A stretch of DNA of 64,000 nucleotides from Saccoglossus kowalevskii (GCF_000003605.2 NW_003134351.1:410224-474223), one strand, 5' to 3'. Shown: positions 11,801 to 22,682, counted from the first letter of the stretch. The notes: generated by a model not told the origin, from the letters alone. Program-made: numbers and translations.

Positions 11801-14800
11801 ATGTATATAGGGATAATGCAAAACAATTTACAAACAAGCGTCTACCCATGAGCCTTTGCATTTTTAGCGTGTGTTGTTATCGTCGCTTGGGACTCAATTC
11901 CCACGTGTGCGCAGGTGATGACTCTCCCGCTTTAAAGAGAAAACCTGTGGTTACTTTCAACAGTTTTGCTGGACACACAAATGCACCCCCCCTGATAAAT
12001 TGACATTTTGTTATCTTGTAACATCATGTTGATACACAATCAGTAGATTTCGTTGTAGTTTCAATGCTATTCTGTATTACAAAATCCGCTAAGCAAAGCT
12101 ATATCCAAGCTTTCAGAATATATATACATGTACAGTAACAGGTAGACAGTGACTAATCACTTATACATCAATGATTTCTCGCTTGCTACATCAGCTATAT
12201 AGAAATAGCATACTTAGCATACAGGCATACATAGATAAGTTAATTTATACAAGCATGCTATTCTCAGGTAAGAAATGATTAAAAATTAGTTGATTCGGCA
12301 CTACCATGCTACGTATTAAATGTTTGGAAACATGACAAGTCACTAGTTGAATGTGGATTCTGATTCAGATTGTAAGATGAATGTAGATTCTGATTCAGAA
12401 TGTTAATTAAATGTTGATTCTGATTATGATTGTAAGTTGAGTGTGGATTCTGATTCATACTGTGAGTTGAGTGTGGATTCTGATTCATACTGTAAGTTGA
12501 GTGTGGATTCTGATTCATACTGTGAATTGAGTGTGGATTCTGATTCATACTGTAAGTTGAGTATAGATTCTGATTCATACTGTAAGTTGAGTGTAGATTC
12601 TGATTCATATTGTACTTTACCTCCCAGAGCAGTATGGTTAACTTGCCGACTTCTGTTTCAGTCAAACCTTGCAGACTCAGGATTGGTAGAGTCAACTTAT
12701 TATCTGCTGACGTGGTGATGTCTTTAATAGTTGAAACGGATTGTCCAATAGTATTCATCTAAAGGAGATTAAATGACGAAACTAAATTATAGAACTGTAT
12801 TCTGTTCATTATGAACAATTGTTTCTTAATAGAACCATCTAGTGGCAAACATCAGAGATACTTTTGTTTATATCAAGCCGAAAAAAGCTTCATGGCACCA
12901 GGAAAGCAGAGTTAAACAGATGTTGGTTTAATTATTTACTCCTGATTTATAAAAATTAAAGTGGTGAACAGTGTGATATTTGACATACCATCCCTTGTGC
13001 CCTGTCTCTGACATCATACACGGTCGCCTTGACTCTTGTAATCATTGTGATATCTCTGGGGTTGTCAAATGCCACAGACGTCAGGTAACATGGATCACAA
13101 CTATTCTAAAAATTAAAAAACAAGAATGTATTTACTGAAAAACACCAAACATAATGATGGTATATTTTGTTTACACTAGTCTAGGAGAAAGGGACGTGAC
13201 CAAGGATTCATAATATAAGGGTATACAACATCCCATACTCATCCAACTTAGTGCCCTGGGTACTCAGCTCCAGAAATCATGTTTTTAGGGGCATGAGTGC
13301 TTAGCCAAGCAACCCCCTTGAAAAATATTATGCAAAGGATAACTTTAGTTCATCATGTGCAAGACTAGTGAATATTACGTCTTTTTGGGGAAAATTATTA
13401 CAATAAAGAAATCAAAATGGTCAAAAAAAATACTCATTATGTAAAATATAGGGTCTGTGGAAAACAGTCAAAGTCAATTTCAATATCTTGTTGTGAATGT
13501 CTCGATCGTACACAAACTCAGCAATGCAGTTTCCACCATTATATGACTTTAAATGGGATTTTTATTAATTATCACACCAGTTGCATGCCCTTATCTTATC
13601 AATCCTTGACACGAATGACCAACTCAGTTGCAACAATCTTAGATTAGTGTAAACACATTGAAAGGCCTGTGTATGGGTTATAAAATTTGTTTCTTATCTG
13701 GACTCGTTGAGATCACTTCAGTGCCACTTTTGGTCGAATTGGACACACTTTTTTTTTTGGGGGGGGGGGGGGGAGCAATGTGTGTAGGTTTTTCATTGTA
13801 CATCTTTCACTTAATCCCTGACGTTCAGAGAAACAAATTTCCAGAGTGTAAATTGAAATTGAATTGAATTGTCACAATTATGTGTGGGTTCCATGCAACA
13901 TATACAACTTGTGTAAAATACAGTACATAAAATTATAAAGAGTGCTGTGGCACTTAAGTGGTAATCTATGCTAACAGCATAATACTCCCACATGAAAAAG
14001 CTCCACAAAGGCAGCAATATGCCATTCAGTTTTTCTTCTGACTTTTCATTCTAAAAATATTAAACTTTTTAATCAGTATACGTTGTCCACCATTTTGATT
14101 TTCCAGCAAGGAATTGTGGGTAATATACAACATCAATACTTTTTTTTCAAATTTTAAGTATTAGGTACTCGTGTATATACTGGTAATGTAATAATGGAAA
14201 TTAAAACATTGCAAATTTACAAGAAATAAATATATTGCCAAAAAGATAAACAATGTCTTGATCCATTTTCTCATTGATGAATTGTATGAAATATACGAAG
14301 AATTGAGCATTTCCATGACAACTATATTCCGTATTATATGTATGGTTGGCACCAGTATTTGAAATACTATCGGTACTCTTACCTGTATGGTTTCGGTCTG
14401 TGCGCATCGTATCCATGATGTCTGGTGAGGGGGTGATAGCGTACTTATAGCCACAAATGTTGTTGGTGGTTTCCCATCGACACTCAACGGCAAACCCTGA
14501 CACGCTACGAAAAAGGCACAATACAACGTAAGATAACTCTTGATCATGTGACCCATTGTCCTAGATGTGTTTATCTTTAGTCTCTAGGTAGAGCCCCTCC
14601 ATACCTATACCCCCTACTCTATTGAAATAGCTAACCAAATGATGATGCTTGAAATACATTCATCGTCACATGATATGCATGACAATGTACTAAATAGAGG
14701 CTTTAATTGTGTTTATGCAATACCATTCCACTGACAGCAATGAAGCAAAGTGGTATATTCGTGTCATAAGTTATTATTGCACCTCACAGCGTGCTGTTTC

Positions 14801-17800
14801 AAGTGTAAACAGCCACACTTACAAGATGCTGACCATAAGTATGGCTGTTACACTTGACACAAAGTACAGCGCAACACAACAAACAATGCACTGCACTGCA
14901 ATACAATACAACATGAAAGAACATTACAATGTAGAACATATCAATCACCCAGTAGGTATTTTTGATTTAAACTTAAACCATGCAGACAGAACAGGAAATT
15001 ACACACTGAGTTTGGTGAACAATTTTCAAGCTTTGAAAAAAACTGTAGACAAAGACAAGTAATGAATAAAATAATTAAAGTGAATCAAGTCTAATTTGTA
15101 TTTAACTACTTTAATCAATCATAGATTGGGATGTTTATTTCTGGCAAGCCATAATACTTACCTATGGAGAGCTCTAGTACTGGTTCCTCTGGGTTGTATT
15201 GTACCTCACTGCCAGCAGCGGGGTCACCACCCACTGTATCTGATTGGTCAGTACTGAGTGGATCCTTCCCAGTTCGTGCGAGAAGCTTGGTGCGAAGATA
15301 GTTCAATTGGCATCGCAGTCCTTCATAACTTGCTTGTTGTAGCGCTACCACCCATTCATCACGTTGTTCGGCTGTATGTGCGGCCAAGTACTGGACTTTG
15401 TCGTCATGTGGGAAAGCTATAAAACAAGTTTTCACAAAATGTTTTCAATGCAGCTTGATGTCAACAGGAGTGGGAGGACCGTTCTGCAAACTTTTTGTTG
15501 GGTAGATTACTAAATGCTAATGTAATGTGCTTGATTCCATGGAAACAAAAATAAGTGGTGTCTCACAAACCTTCAGACAAGCCTTGCCAAGAATGTCTTT
15601 GAATAGTAATATCCTATAATATATTACTGATATACCAGTACATGTACATGTACCTGTATGTACAGTACAGTCTAAGCACAAGTTAATTTCAAGCTGGCTA
15701 TCATCTGGCTTTGTCTTTTTTTTATTCATTGTCACTAATAATTTAAACGTATTCTTACCTATGTTACTAACATGAAACATATGTAGGCAGATTATTCTGC
15801 ATAACTTAAGTTATATGACAGTTTTGAAAGCAATGATTGTAGTATATTTCAGGTTAATACAGTATTTATTTAAAAAGACAATTCAGAGTTCAGCATTTTC
15901 ATAAGGGAAAACACAGATCATTTACTTTGTACCCCCGTACTTGGTGAGATATACAAACTAAATGCGCATCAAAAGAAGGAATGTGACAAGGAAGCAAAAG
16001 AGACTGTAATATGCACCCTGATTCTACAATACAAAGAGAATACTGTGTCAAAATAAGACAACACATACAATTATTGATTCATATGCACTTCTATTCGAGG
16101 TACGCTTTTAGTAGAAGTACAGACATAAACAGACAATTGCCATTTTAATAGACGTATCTCAGATATTTACATCATACATTCAACGCTACAAAAAAACACT
16201 ATATGAACCATAAACCAGCGAAAATGAACATCTAATCCAGTCTATAAGCCTACATGTATATCTGTAAAAAACACCAACTTTCTCAGTCTGTTCAATTCAG
16301 ACAACATTTGTACAAGCATGTTCCACTGTCATTAAAAACACAATGGCACCTGAATAAAAACCAAACACTAAACAGACTGAGATATCTGTTGGTTTACAGA
16401 GAAAGATACTGTAAAACATGTCTTTTTCGCGAGCATGTCTTTTTAGCGAATTTAGCCAGAGAACTGATTCGCTAATTCAAGATGTCGCTAATGACTTTAT
16501 TATAAATTTAAAATGGCCAAGGCTTGGGGATTTGTATACAGTAATCCGGAACATCCAAATCTGGAGGTATGTATGGGGGTCTAAAAACTAACTCTGCGAC
16601 GCGATTGTGCGATTCGCCGAATGTTGATTATTGCACTCTGCGACAAGATCGCAGTGTCATTCTGCGAAGAGCATGATTCCCATTGGTTGGTGGGTCGAAC
16701 AGCGCGAATCCCAATGGTCGATGTTCACCGCATGCCTTATAAAAAATTAAGTTACTTAAGTTACTTAAGTTAAGTAGTTAGTTAGTTTTTCTTTGTTTTT
16801 ATGGAGGTGATAACTGCGAATTTGTTTTGGCACGCGACAGACAAGTATTGTGAAAACAGGAAACCAAAAATGGCAAGAGAGATTCGCTAAATCAACATTT
16901 TGCTATTACGTCATTTTACCACAATTCGCTAAAATTGCATGTTGCTTTTTCAACTTGTTTTATTATTAGTGAAACCAGAAGATTGAAAAAAAGTAGAACA
17001 AGTTTAGACAGACATGTATGTGATGAATGTACAGACTCAGGTTTGAAGTCAAGGTAATAAAAATTATAAATGTAATTTTCATAATTTCTTCATACTAGTA
17101 TTACCGGGTATAAATATTTTACATATACATTAGTTTATACTACAGTGTAATATTCTATCTTTCTATGCCAGCCAAGTACATGTAAAGATAGACAGTAAGC
17201 AGCAAAGACATAACTGAGAAATTTACAAAATGATGAATGGATGACTGTCTGAGGAGTTGGGTGAATTATTGAAGTGAAGGTTTTCAAGTATAGCAGTTGT
17301 ACAATCACTGGGTTTTACCTATAACAAAACAAAAGCGATTCTGTTCAGTATCAGCCTCCATAGTACTACACTGTTCCAATATAATCACTCCATTTGGCTC
17401 TGAAAGCATGTCCTTTCCTTTGAAATAGAACAGCATGTTACTTCTAAGGCGACACCACCTCTCACTGTAACCTACAAATTAAACAAACGAATAAATTAAT
17501 TCAATAATTATAGACAAATATTCATAATAAATGAATTAATAAATCAAAAATATAATATGCAGCAAAATGCAGGGTTCCACCATAATCTAATTTTAACTCA
17601 GTCACTGTTCAAAAACAAGTGTGACCAGATTAACCAGCTGTCAACTTGGTTTATTTGGCGTCAGAAGATATCCAGGTTAAACAGCGCCCTCTATAAACGA
17701 CATTGACAAGGATTGGTTGTTTTGAAAACCAGCTAGTTCTGATGAACAATACAAAAACAAAACTGATCACAAGTTGCTACTCAATGTTGAAGTAGGCAAG

Positions 17801-20800
17801 GTCCAGTAAGTCAGGTGACTGAAGTGACATGTTTATCTCATTTCTTTTATTTTTAGGTTTGTTTACAGAGCAATCTAAGCTCTAAGCATTTGTCAGTATT
17901 GTGAATATATGAATACTGTTTGAAATCAGTTCTAAAAATAGCATTAGTTTCGTTTTCCTTTCTTGGGTTAAATCATTTTTATTGAATCTTCCTGGTAATA
18001 TTTACCGGTGTTTTGGTTTCACTTTTGATATTTCTAGGATATTTGCTTCAGTCAAAGCTATGGAAGTGTTTTTATGATAATTGAACATTTATAAAAAAAA
18101 AAAAAAAAGTTGTCTATGGATGGTATTAAAATAGGATTAAAATTTCTATTGGACTATAGCAGACATTGGCTGGTCAATACTGACCGTTGATACACGTGTA
18201 CATGCGGCTCTTCCGTTTTTGACACTACCGTAAGTCTGAAATAATCAGATAGACAGTATGAGAGTGGAAAAAATTGAACTAAATAATGCCACAAATCTGT
18301 ACTTTATTTTCACTTGTTTCATGTTTTTTGCTTGAGGGATAATTCAGTGTCTTTAAAATCCAGTGAATATACTTTTTTTCCTATATTTTACAGAAATTAT
18401 TCAGTGAAAATATATTCAATACAAAAAAACACTCAAAATGTCTTTTCAGCAGAAATAAAATATTTTACGCATTAATCTTCCTAAGTATATCTAATATTAA
18501 TAACAAAGGTAAATAAGTTGAAATTATTGATGACAAATCACAATGAATAAAAGGTATACATGTAGCTGGCTAAATTTTTTTTTTTAGCTCAGACTTTTTT
18601 TTCTTGCCTGTTTTTGTGTGTGTGGTATTCATTATCATCCATTCCAATGTATGTTAAGTGATTTACTGAATATACTCATTGAGTATGTCATGCAAGAACA
18701 ACTTTACTGGTCACGATTTTGCTGTCTTGTGCATGGTCCGGTAATCTGAGGTTATGATGACAAAGAAGGTCAAGACGTGACCCAAGTCCTTTGAGAAACA
18801 GGTCACTCATCTACAGTTTCCGCACAGAAATTACAAACGTTATTGACTCCTGAGATGCAGTGATTTGAATAGAGCATATTGTACCAGGGGTACATCTAAG
18901 TTGAAAAAGGGTTGAGCTGTTGGGCTCCGATGAAATGCTGTCATGTAAAATAGGTAATTAGGTGCTGATAAAGCATTAACAATGATACAGTACAAATACC
19001 GATTAAAGAAATTCCATCATGTAGAGGCTGTATACCCCCCCCCCCACCCCCGGTAATACCGATACAGTTATATTATATGTACCGACAACCAAATATTATG
19101 CTTTTTTTTACTAATGTTGTTAAATAAAACTTTTGATATTTTGCATTTGTAGATATAAATATTTGTAGATAAATATTTATAAAGCCAACTGTTTTCATTC
19201 AAGTCCAGATGAGAAGATGTATAAATGTAGGTTTATAAATCGTTAGCTCTGTTAAATTCAGTGTATATCTTATTTTAGAATATGTTTTCTACTTAGTGGG
19301 AGATTTAGTTTAGATTTGATTTGAATTTTTTGAAATGTATGAATTTTTTTAATAGTGAGGTATAGTGGCTAGTCATCAACTTTATGAATCAATTGTTCAG
19401 GTCTGACAGCATAAAGCAGTATTATCTTACAGCATAAAGCAGTATTATCTGACATATTTTATTTGTACATTGTAGCATTTGATGTACATTGCCAAGCATT
19501 TATGCAGATTTGGGTTAGGACAAAAAAAAGTCCATTGAATCATGAACAAAACTGACGTCACTTTAACTTATGTAATTATTCAAAAGAAGCACTTCAGGGG
19601 ATTTGTTTGATGAACACCCACTTCTCAAATTGTTCTGTCCCTTTCTTTCTACATTGTATATGCGATTTCATGTACTAGATCCTAAACAGTATTGCATGTC
19701 ATGATTATAGTTATTCCGGATAAAAAATAAATCAGTCAGATTCCGACACACATAACTCGCAAATGCTGTACATGTAACTGCTGATTCTGCTTTTAACACT
19801 CATTTTACAACATACATGTACACATGTACATTCAAGAATTGAAATAAGTTTAACCATAAACCCTCCAGTAGAGGGATACAAATCTGCTGGCAAACATCAA
19901 AGGAAGCTACCGTATTACCCCGGGCACGCGCCCAGGGGCCTGAACGTACAAAATCGGGAAAAATTGGGGGTGGGCGCTTACCCGAGGACCACCCCAAAAA
20001 AGATTTTAAAAAGTTGTTTTTGTGATCGTATGATAAGGTCAAATAAAGGAATGCTTTCGTACACTTTGTACACGTACTTATTTCTTGATTTATGCGAGGT
20101 TTCAATAAACGTGAGCACTCGGTCAAGATCTGTGGGAACACTAAGACACATGGTCGAATTTCAAGAATAAAACTTGTTTTATGTCAGCGAATGAAGTTGT
20201 ATTACTCACTGAAATTGACTACAAACTATGGTAAATATTGTAATCAATGCACNNNNNNNNNNNNNNNNNNNNNNNNNNNNNNNNNNNNNNNNNNNNNNNN
20301 NNNNNNNNNNNNNNNNNNNNNNNNNNNNNNNNNNNNNNNNNNNNNNNNNNNNNNNNNNNNNNNNNNNNNNNNNNNNNNNNNNNNNNNNNNNNNNNNNNNN
20401 NNNNNNNNNNNNNNNNNNNNNNNNAAATTATGATGCAACAAGTTCCCATCGTCGGCATGCCTCATTATGGTTATCGTAATAGAATTGAGGTCGGCAAAAT
20501 GTGTTTTTCTTCAACGACAGAAAAATAATCCACATGACCGTAGTGCCATAGCTGTGATGAAGGATGGAAAGAAAGTTAGCAATGCCTCAAAAGTGCTAGC
20601 TCCCGTTCACAGTCAGCTGGCATCGGTGTCGCTGGGTGTATGATAGAGCATGGATGTACATCCATGGATAGAGGGAAGTTGTGCAACCAAATTTGCCGAG
20701 TTCGCAGTTTTTCGCCGATAAAAAAATAACTAAGGCAAAAACTCACGGTTTTTCAGCATTTTTGTAATAAAGACATTATCCTCTATCAATAATCCGCCCC

Positions 20801-22682
20801 AAATAGAAACATTTCCACTAATTCTTGTGTTTTTTCGACGTTTTTCGAAAAACCTGCGATTAGGCTGCGAAAGTAAAACATTCCGGAGGGGGTGAAACAA
20901 AAGAGCCAAACTTAACCCGTAAAAATAGAACGCGTATTTTGACCTCTACGTGGCCAACCAATGGCTGGACACGGATACGTTTTTGGTCGTTGCCAAAGAG
21001 CCCCGCGTCCATCGCCTGGCGATGCTCTTCCAATGAGTTTTTACGTTAAAACACAAACAAAACGGCCCTTTTCAGGGCCACCACACACTCCAAAAAGAGA
21101 ACTACCGTAACAAACACACTATTTAAATAAATCAAACGCGTTCGTTTTTGACAAATACAACTTTATTGTTGACCTAATTCTTGGCTAAAAATCACCCTGG
21201 GCGTTTAACCGAGGATGTCCCCAACATGTAACTTTTGTGAAAACAGGGGGTGGGCGCTTGCCCAGGGAGGGGCGCGTGCCCGGGGTAATACGGTATATGG
21301 TTTAACAGAAAATACAACTTCAATAGGTTCAGGGTACATGTTAAAAGTGGAAGTAGGAAAATTTTGCCAGCATGGGTTAAAATGAGTAATTGTGTCATTC
21401 CAAATACTAGTAGTTTGTTTTTAAATTTATATGATTGTTCTTGGCATTGTTGAAGAGATGACTTTGTGTGGTTTTTTTTAGCCTTTTTTGTTTTATCAGA
21501 AAGTCTGTTTATTATTGAGTCCATTAATCCATTATTCTGAAACATATCCCTTCGATAAACCTAGTAAATTGTGATTTTGTTTTCTTTGTATTGACTTTTA
21601 TATGTATCCCCATTCGTTGATATAATTGTGCACAACATATCAGTGGATTTCTAAAGACCTATAGCATTTTCTGACAATAGTGATTTTCATCGTCAATTAG
21701 AAATTTCAAGTAACTAGTTGACCGTAAAATGACTTCACCACTAGCACAAACAGTGCAAAATTGAAATAGGACAGCAATGAAAAATATATTTGAAATATAC
21801 TTTTTGTCTGTACTTTTTCTTTCCTTCTTGATTTGTTTCCGACTAACTTTGGAGTGTTCTTTCTTACTCACCCTAGTATGTTGTCATGCAATAAAGTTCT
21901 TCTGCTCAACATTTTTTTTTATCTCATCGAATAAATAATTTTATAAATAAATAAATAAATATCAAGAGTGCTATATATACATGTAATTTCAAAATAGATT
22001 GCAATAAAATTATATTTCTTTATTGTCACCATAATAAAATTTGATATATCTTTTTTGGGTCAATGACAATAAAGATTAAAACGCTACATTAGATTAGTTA
22101 CTAAGCTGTCTTTTATTCGTTGTCTTTGCTGTAATGTACAGGCTGGGTGAATGTATCTGTAGTTTGACAACCCTGATAGTTTTACGGTTTTGTCTTTCGT
22201 GGTTAAAAATATATGAAATACTAAGCAATGCAGTGATTGAAAACAGATATTTGTAGTTTGGGGGGAATGTTTTGACCGGCCACAGTTCTGTAATAGAATA
22301 ACTGCATTAGGAGAAACCCATTTGAATAGTGGGGGAGCTGGAGCATTTTGGGGGTTGATGTTGGGTAATCAAGGAAAAAAAACCTCACGGGTGCAATAGT
22401 ATGAAGAGAAAGAATTGTCCTCTCAACAGAAGTTCCAAAAAAAATCACTGTCACAGTAGTGTGAAAAAGTATGCAACAGACCAATTGCCTCCAGCTCCCT
22501 CCCCAGATTTCAAATGGGTCACCCCTTAAGGAAACAAGTGACTTACTTTCGTTCTTCTTCCTGCCGAACAATTCATTTTTCAATCCAGAGTTAGATTCTT
22601 TCATGAACAGTGACCCTTCCTTGGTGAAGTATTTCGGTGGCTGTATAGCCAACTGGGATAGTTCTTTCGAATTGTATCGCAT
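2647..22682 (-). CDS. INPP4: INPP4-type inositol polyphosphate 4-phosphatase, 5' part (8 exons, 3' end outside window)
   Basis: INPP4 enzymes remove the 4-phosphate of phosphatidylinositol 3,4-bisphosphate and so damp PI3K signalling at membranes. Exons in coding order are 22682-22547, 17471-17319, 15416-15162, 14504-14383, 13105-12989, 12758-12621, 6437-6381 and 2891-2647. Their phases join without conflict (1223 nt, 407 codons plus 2 nt). Residues about 20-140 form a PH domain (KEGSLF start, SERWCRL, FYFKG, closing helix with DEWVVALQQ). A C2 domain follows (EEPVLELSIACQGL, TFVAISTLSPP, WIRCAQTETIQ, ATVYDVRDRAQG, LTILLWE), then the start of the phosphatase body (RDPLLKYLF, AETLLSFHLPQEI). 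The C2 and body blocks match vertebrate INPP4A/B as I remember them. As I recall, the vertebrate proteins start near the C2 domain, so the PH domain is the difference. The CKSAKDRT catalytic motif is not in the window and must lie to the left. Very confident of the family; less certain of the 57-nt exon and of the exact start. Confidence 0.9.
3740..4110 (+). repeat. Two diverged direct copies of an approximately 150-bp sequence
   Basis: CATTTTTAAGCTTAAAATGTC with CCATTCGACCATCTTGAAT at about 3780, and CATTTTTATCCTTAAAAAGG with CCATTCATCCATCTTGAAT at about 4028. Each is followed by a similar ACACAAATG / AACAAATG segment. INPP4 intron 7. Confidence 0.45.
5235..5394 (+). mobile_element. TTAA-type 160-bp MITE, copy 1 (degenerate ends)
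   Basis: Contains the family core GCGCATGCGTCAGATGGCC, CATGAGCCTTTGCG and GGACTCAATTCCCACGC. Both ends are eroded compared with copies 3 and 4, so this is probably the oldest copy. It lies in INPP4 intron 7. Confidence 0.75.
6381..6437 (-). CDS. INPP4: INPP4 exon 7, probable 19-codon exon
   Basis: TTGTCTTCAG precedes and TCT|GTAAGTTG follows a 57-nt stretch open in phase 0, reading QKKQYAVTMETGCAAFVAS. The flanking exons need a phase 0 to 0 exon here, and vertebrate INPP4 has a variable linker of about this size after the C2 domain. The assignment rests on splice signals and phase, not on strong protein similarity. Confidence 0.6.
8668..8868 (+). repeat. 23-bp minisatellite, about 9 copies
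   Basis: The unit ATACCAGGATGTATGACCTA (plus TAA) varies slightly, alternating between GACCTATAA and GAACTTTAA endings. INPP4 intron 6. Confidence 0.85.
10723..10835 (+). repeat. 49-bp minisatellite, first part (about 2.3 copies)
   Basis: The unit starts GACATAAATTGTAGGAGGAG and ends TAGAGGGCGCTGTCTGATCT. It continues after an inserted element at 11287. Confidence 0.85.
10836..11286. mobile_element. 451-bp inverted-repeat element inserted in a 49-bp minisatellite
   Basis: The array is interrupted by unrelated, GC-richer DNA whose ends are imperfect inverted repeats (GCTAGTTCCCGACGTC and the inverse of GAGGCGGGAACCAGCC). No coding potential. INPP4 intron 6. Confidence 0.5.
11287..11625 (+). 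repeat. 49-bp minisatellite, second part (about 7 copies)
   Basis: Same unit as at 10723-10835; some copies are shortened by loss of an AGGAGG segment. Confidence 0.85.
11823..11935 (+). mobile_element. TTAA-type MITE, copy 2 (left end missing)
   Basis: Matches the right two thirds of copies 3 and 4 (TTTACAAACAAGCGTCTACC to CTCCCGCTTTAA). The left terminal repeat is absent. INPP4 intron 6. Confidence 0.75.
12346..12612 (-). repeat. 30-bp minisatellite, 9 copies, open in frame on both strands
   Basis: The unit GTGTGGATTCTGATTCATAC plus TGTAAGTTGA repeats nine times. Because 30 is a multiple of three, both strands keep open frames: SVDSDSYCEL repeats on plus, MNQNPHSTYS on minus. It starts 8 nt inside INPP4 intron 6, next to the exon 6 donor. 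Confidence 0.9.
12621..12758 (-). CDS. INPP4: INPP4 exon 6 (end of C2 domain)
   Basis: A 46-codon exon, phase 0 to 0, from acceptor TCCTTTAG|ATG to donor GAG|GTAAAG. It reads IGQSVSTIKDI, then LPILSLQGL and GKLTILLWE, the last C2 strands. The frame stays open through the donor into a 30-bp minisatellite for another 104 codons, so retention of this intron would not stop translation at once. Confidence 0.85.
12989..13105 (-). CDS. INPP4: INPP4 exon 5 (C2 domain)
   Basis: A 39-codon exon in phase 0 at both ends, reading CDPCYLTSVAFDNPRDI and then VKATVYDVRDRAQGM. It aligns with the INPP4 C2 segment around PIFLSSIAF and KLSVYDVKDRSQG. Acceptor TTTTTAG, donor ATG|GTATGT. No long ORF surrounds it; it was found by reading the reverse strand for the missing C2 segment. 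Confidence 0.85.
13106..14382. other. INPP4 intron 5
   Basis: Nothing recognised apart from a poly-T/poly-G tract near 13750-13775. Confidence 0.6.
14383..14504 (-). CDS. INPP4: INPP4 exon 4 (C2 domain)
   Basis: The exon encodes ACQGLPLSVDGKPPTTFVAI and STLSPPHQTSWIRCAQTETIQ, matching the C2 strands of vertebrate INPP4 (FVAVSVTTPP, WTKHAQTEIIE from memory). Acceptor TTCGTAG|CG, donor CAG|GTAAGAG, ending in phase 0. The frame stays open upstream of the acceptor as far as an ATG at 14556. Confidence 0.88.
14505..15161. other. INPP4 intron 4... between exons 3 and 4
   Basis: Spacer of 657 bp between INPP4 exons 3 and 4. The plus-strand open frame at 14709-15062 has no protein-like features. 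The frame of exon 4 is open upstream to an ATG at 14556. Confidence 0.6.
15162..15416 (-). CDS. INPP4: INPP4 exon 3 (PH C-terminal helix, linker, C2 start)
   Basis: The exon carries FPHDDKVQYLAAHTAEQRDE followed by WVVALQQ, which is the last PH strand and the C-terminal helix with its invariant Trp. A polar linker of about 45 residues follows, then EEPVLELSI, the first C2 strand. Acceptor TTTTATAG and donor ATAG|GTAAGT are both consensus; phases are 1 and 1. Confidence 0.88.
15417..17318. other. INPP4 intron between exons 2 and 3
   Basis: The segment 16400-16960 is rich in inverted TTTTTAGCGAATT words and begins TACTGTAAAACATG, suggesting another old inverted-repeat element. Nothing else recognised. 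Confidence 0.5.
17319..17471 (-). CDS. INPP4: INPP4 exon 2 (PH domain core)
   Basis: Acceptor TTTGTAG|GT and donor ATAG|GTAAAA bound 153 nt. They encode SERWCRLRSNMLFYFKGKD and then a central part ending FCFVI, the typical PH strands 2 to 5. The exon starts and ends in phase 1 and joins exons 1 and 3 in frame. It is too short to have been picked up as a long ORF. Confidence 0.85.
18297..18470. mobile_element. TACTGTAAAA MITE, copy b
   Basis: Left end CTGTACTTTATTTTCACTTG, right end GCAGAAATAAAATATTTTAC. It shares the internal TTCAGTGAAAAT and TTTTTTCCTA words with copy a. INPP4 intron 1. Confidence 0.55.
20253..20424. other. Assembly gap (172 N)
   Basis: A run of 172 unknown bases. It falls inside the GC-rich transposon of INPP4 intron 1, so it probably marks a repeat the assembler could not close. 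Confidence 0.99.
20448..20642 (+). pseudogene. Degenerate HIRAN-like domain inside the transposon
   Basis: One frame reads MPHYGYRNRIEVGKMCF. After a one-base shift the next reads FLQRQKNNPHDRSAIAVMKD, GKKVSNASKVLAPVHSQL, then a stop. The pattern N-P-x-D-x-x-A-I-x-V-x-x-D-G-x-x-V is that of HIRAN domains, which bind DNA ends. HIRAN-like reading frames are, from memory, common in repeated sequences of marine invertebrates. The upstream part is lost in the gap. The similarity is by eye only. Confidence 0.5.
22547..22682 (-). CDS. INPP4: INPP4 exon 1 (start codon, PH domain strand 1)
   Basis: The ATG at 22682 opens a 45-codon exon that runs through PPKYFTKEGSLFMKE into GRKKNE and ends at the donor A|GTAAGT in phase 1. 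KEGSLF is the usual first strand of a PH domain. An acceptor-like CTTCTAG lies 14 nt upstream of the ATG, so a non-coding or short coding exon could precede it. The ATG is preferred because the exon is open from it and the PH fold is complete without more sequence. Confidence 0.8.

Larger units (their letters stand above)
6438..12620. other. INPP4 intron 6
   Basis: Holds three minisatellites (23, 49 and 30 bp), the 451-bp inserted element and TTAA MITE copy 2. Open frames in it (for example 7889-8252 and 10510-11288) have no recognisable protein features. Confidence 0.7.
19908..21295. mobile_element. DNA transposon with 26-bp terminal inverted repeats and a HIRAN-like relic
   Basis: The left end TACCGTATTACCCCGGGCAC and six further bases (GCGCCC) are repeated exactly, inverted, at the right end. 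Inside are GC-rich subterminal direct repeats (TGGGCGCTTACCCGAGG near 19973, a variant near 21199 and TGGGCGCTTGCCCAGGG near 21251). If TA is the target duplication, the element proper begins CCGTATT. Base composition is much richer in GC than the host intron. The interior is interrupted by the assembly gap, so true length is unknown; the visible part is 1.39 kb. It lies in INPP4 intron 1. Confidence 0.8.
17472..22546. other. INPP4 intron 1 (5.1 kb)
   Basis: Contains TACTGTAAAA MITE copy b, the TIR transposon with the HIRAN-like relic, and the assembly gap. The remainder is AT-rich without signals. Confidence 0.75.

Noticed and set aside
12437-12718. Plus-strand ORF with SVDSDSYCEL repeats
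   Set aside because: Antisense reading of the 30-bp minisatellite and INPP4 exon 6; open only because the period is a multiple of three.
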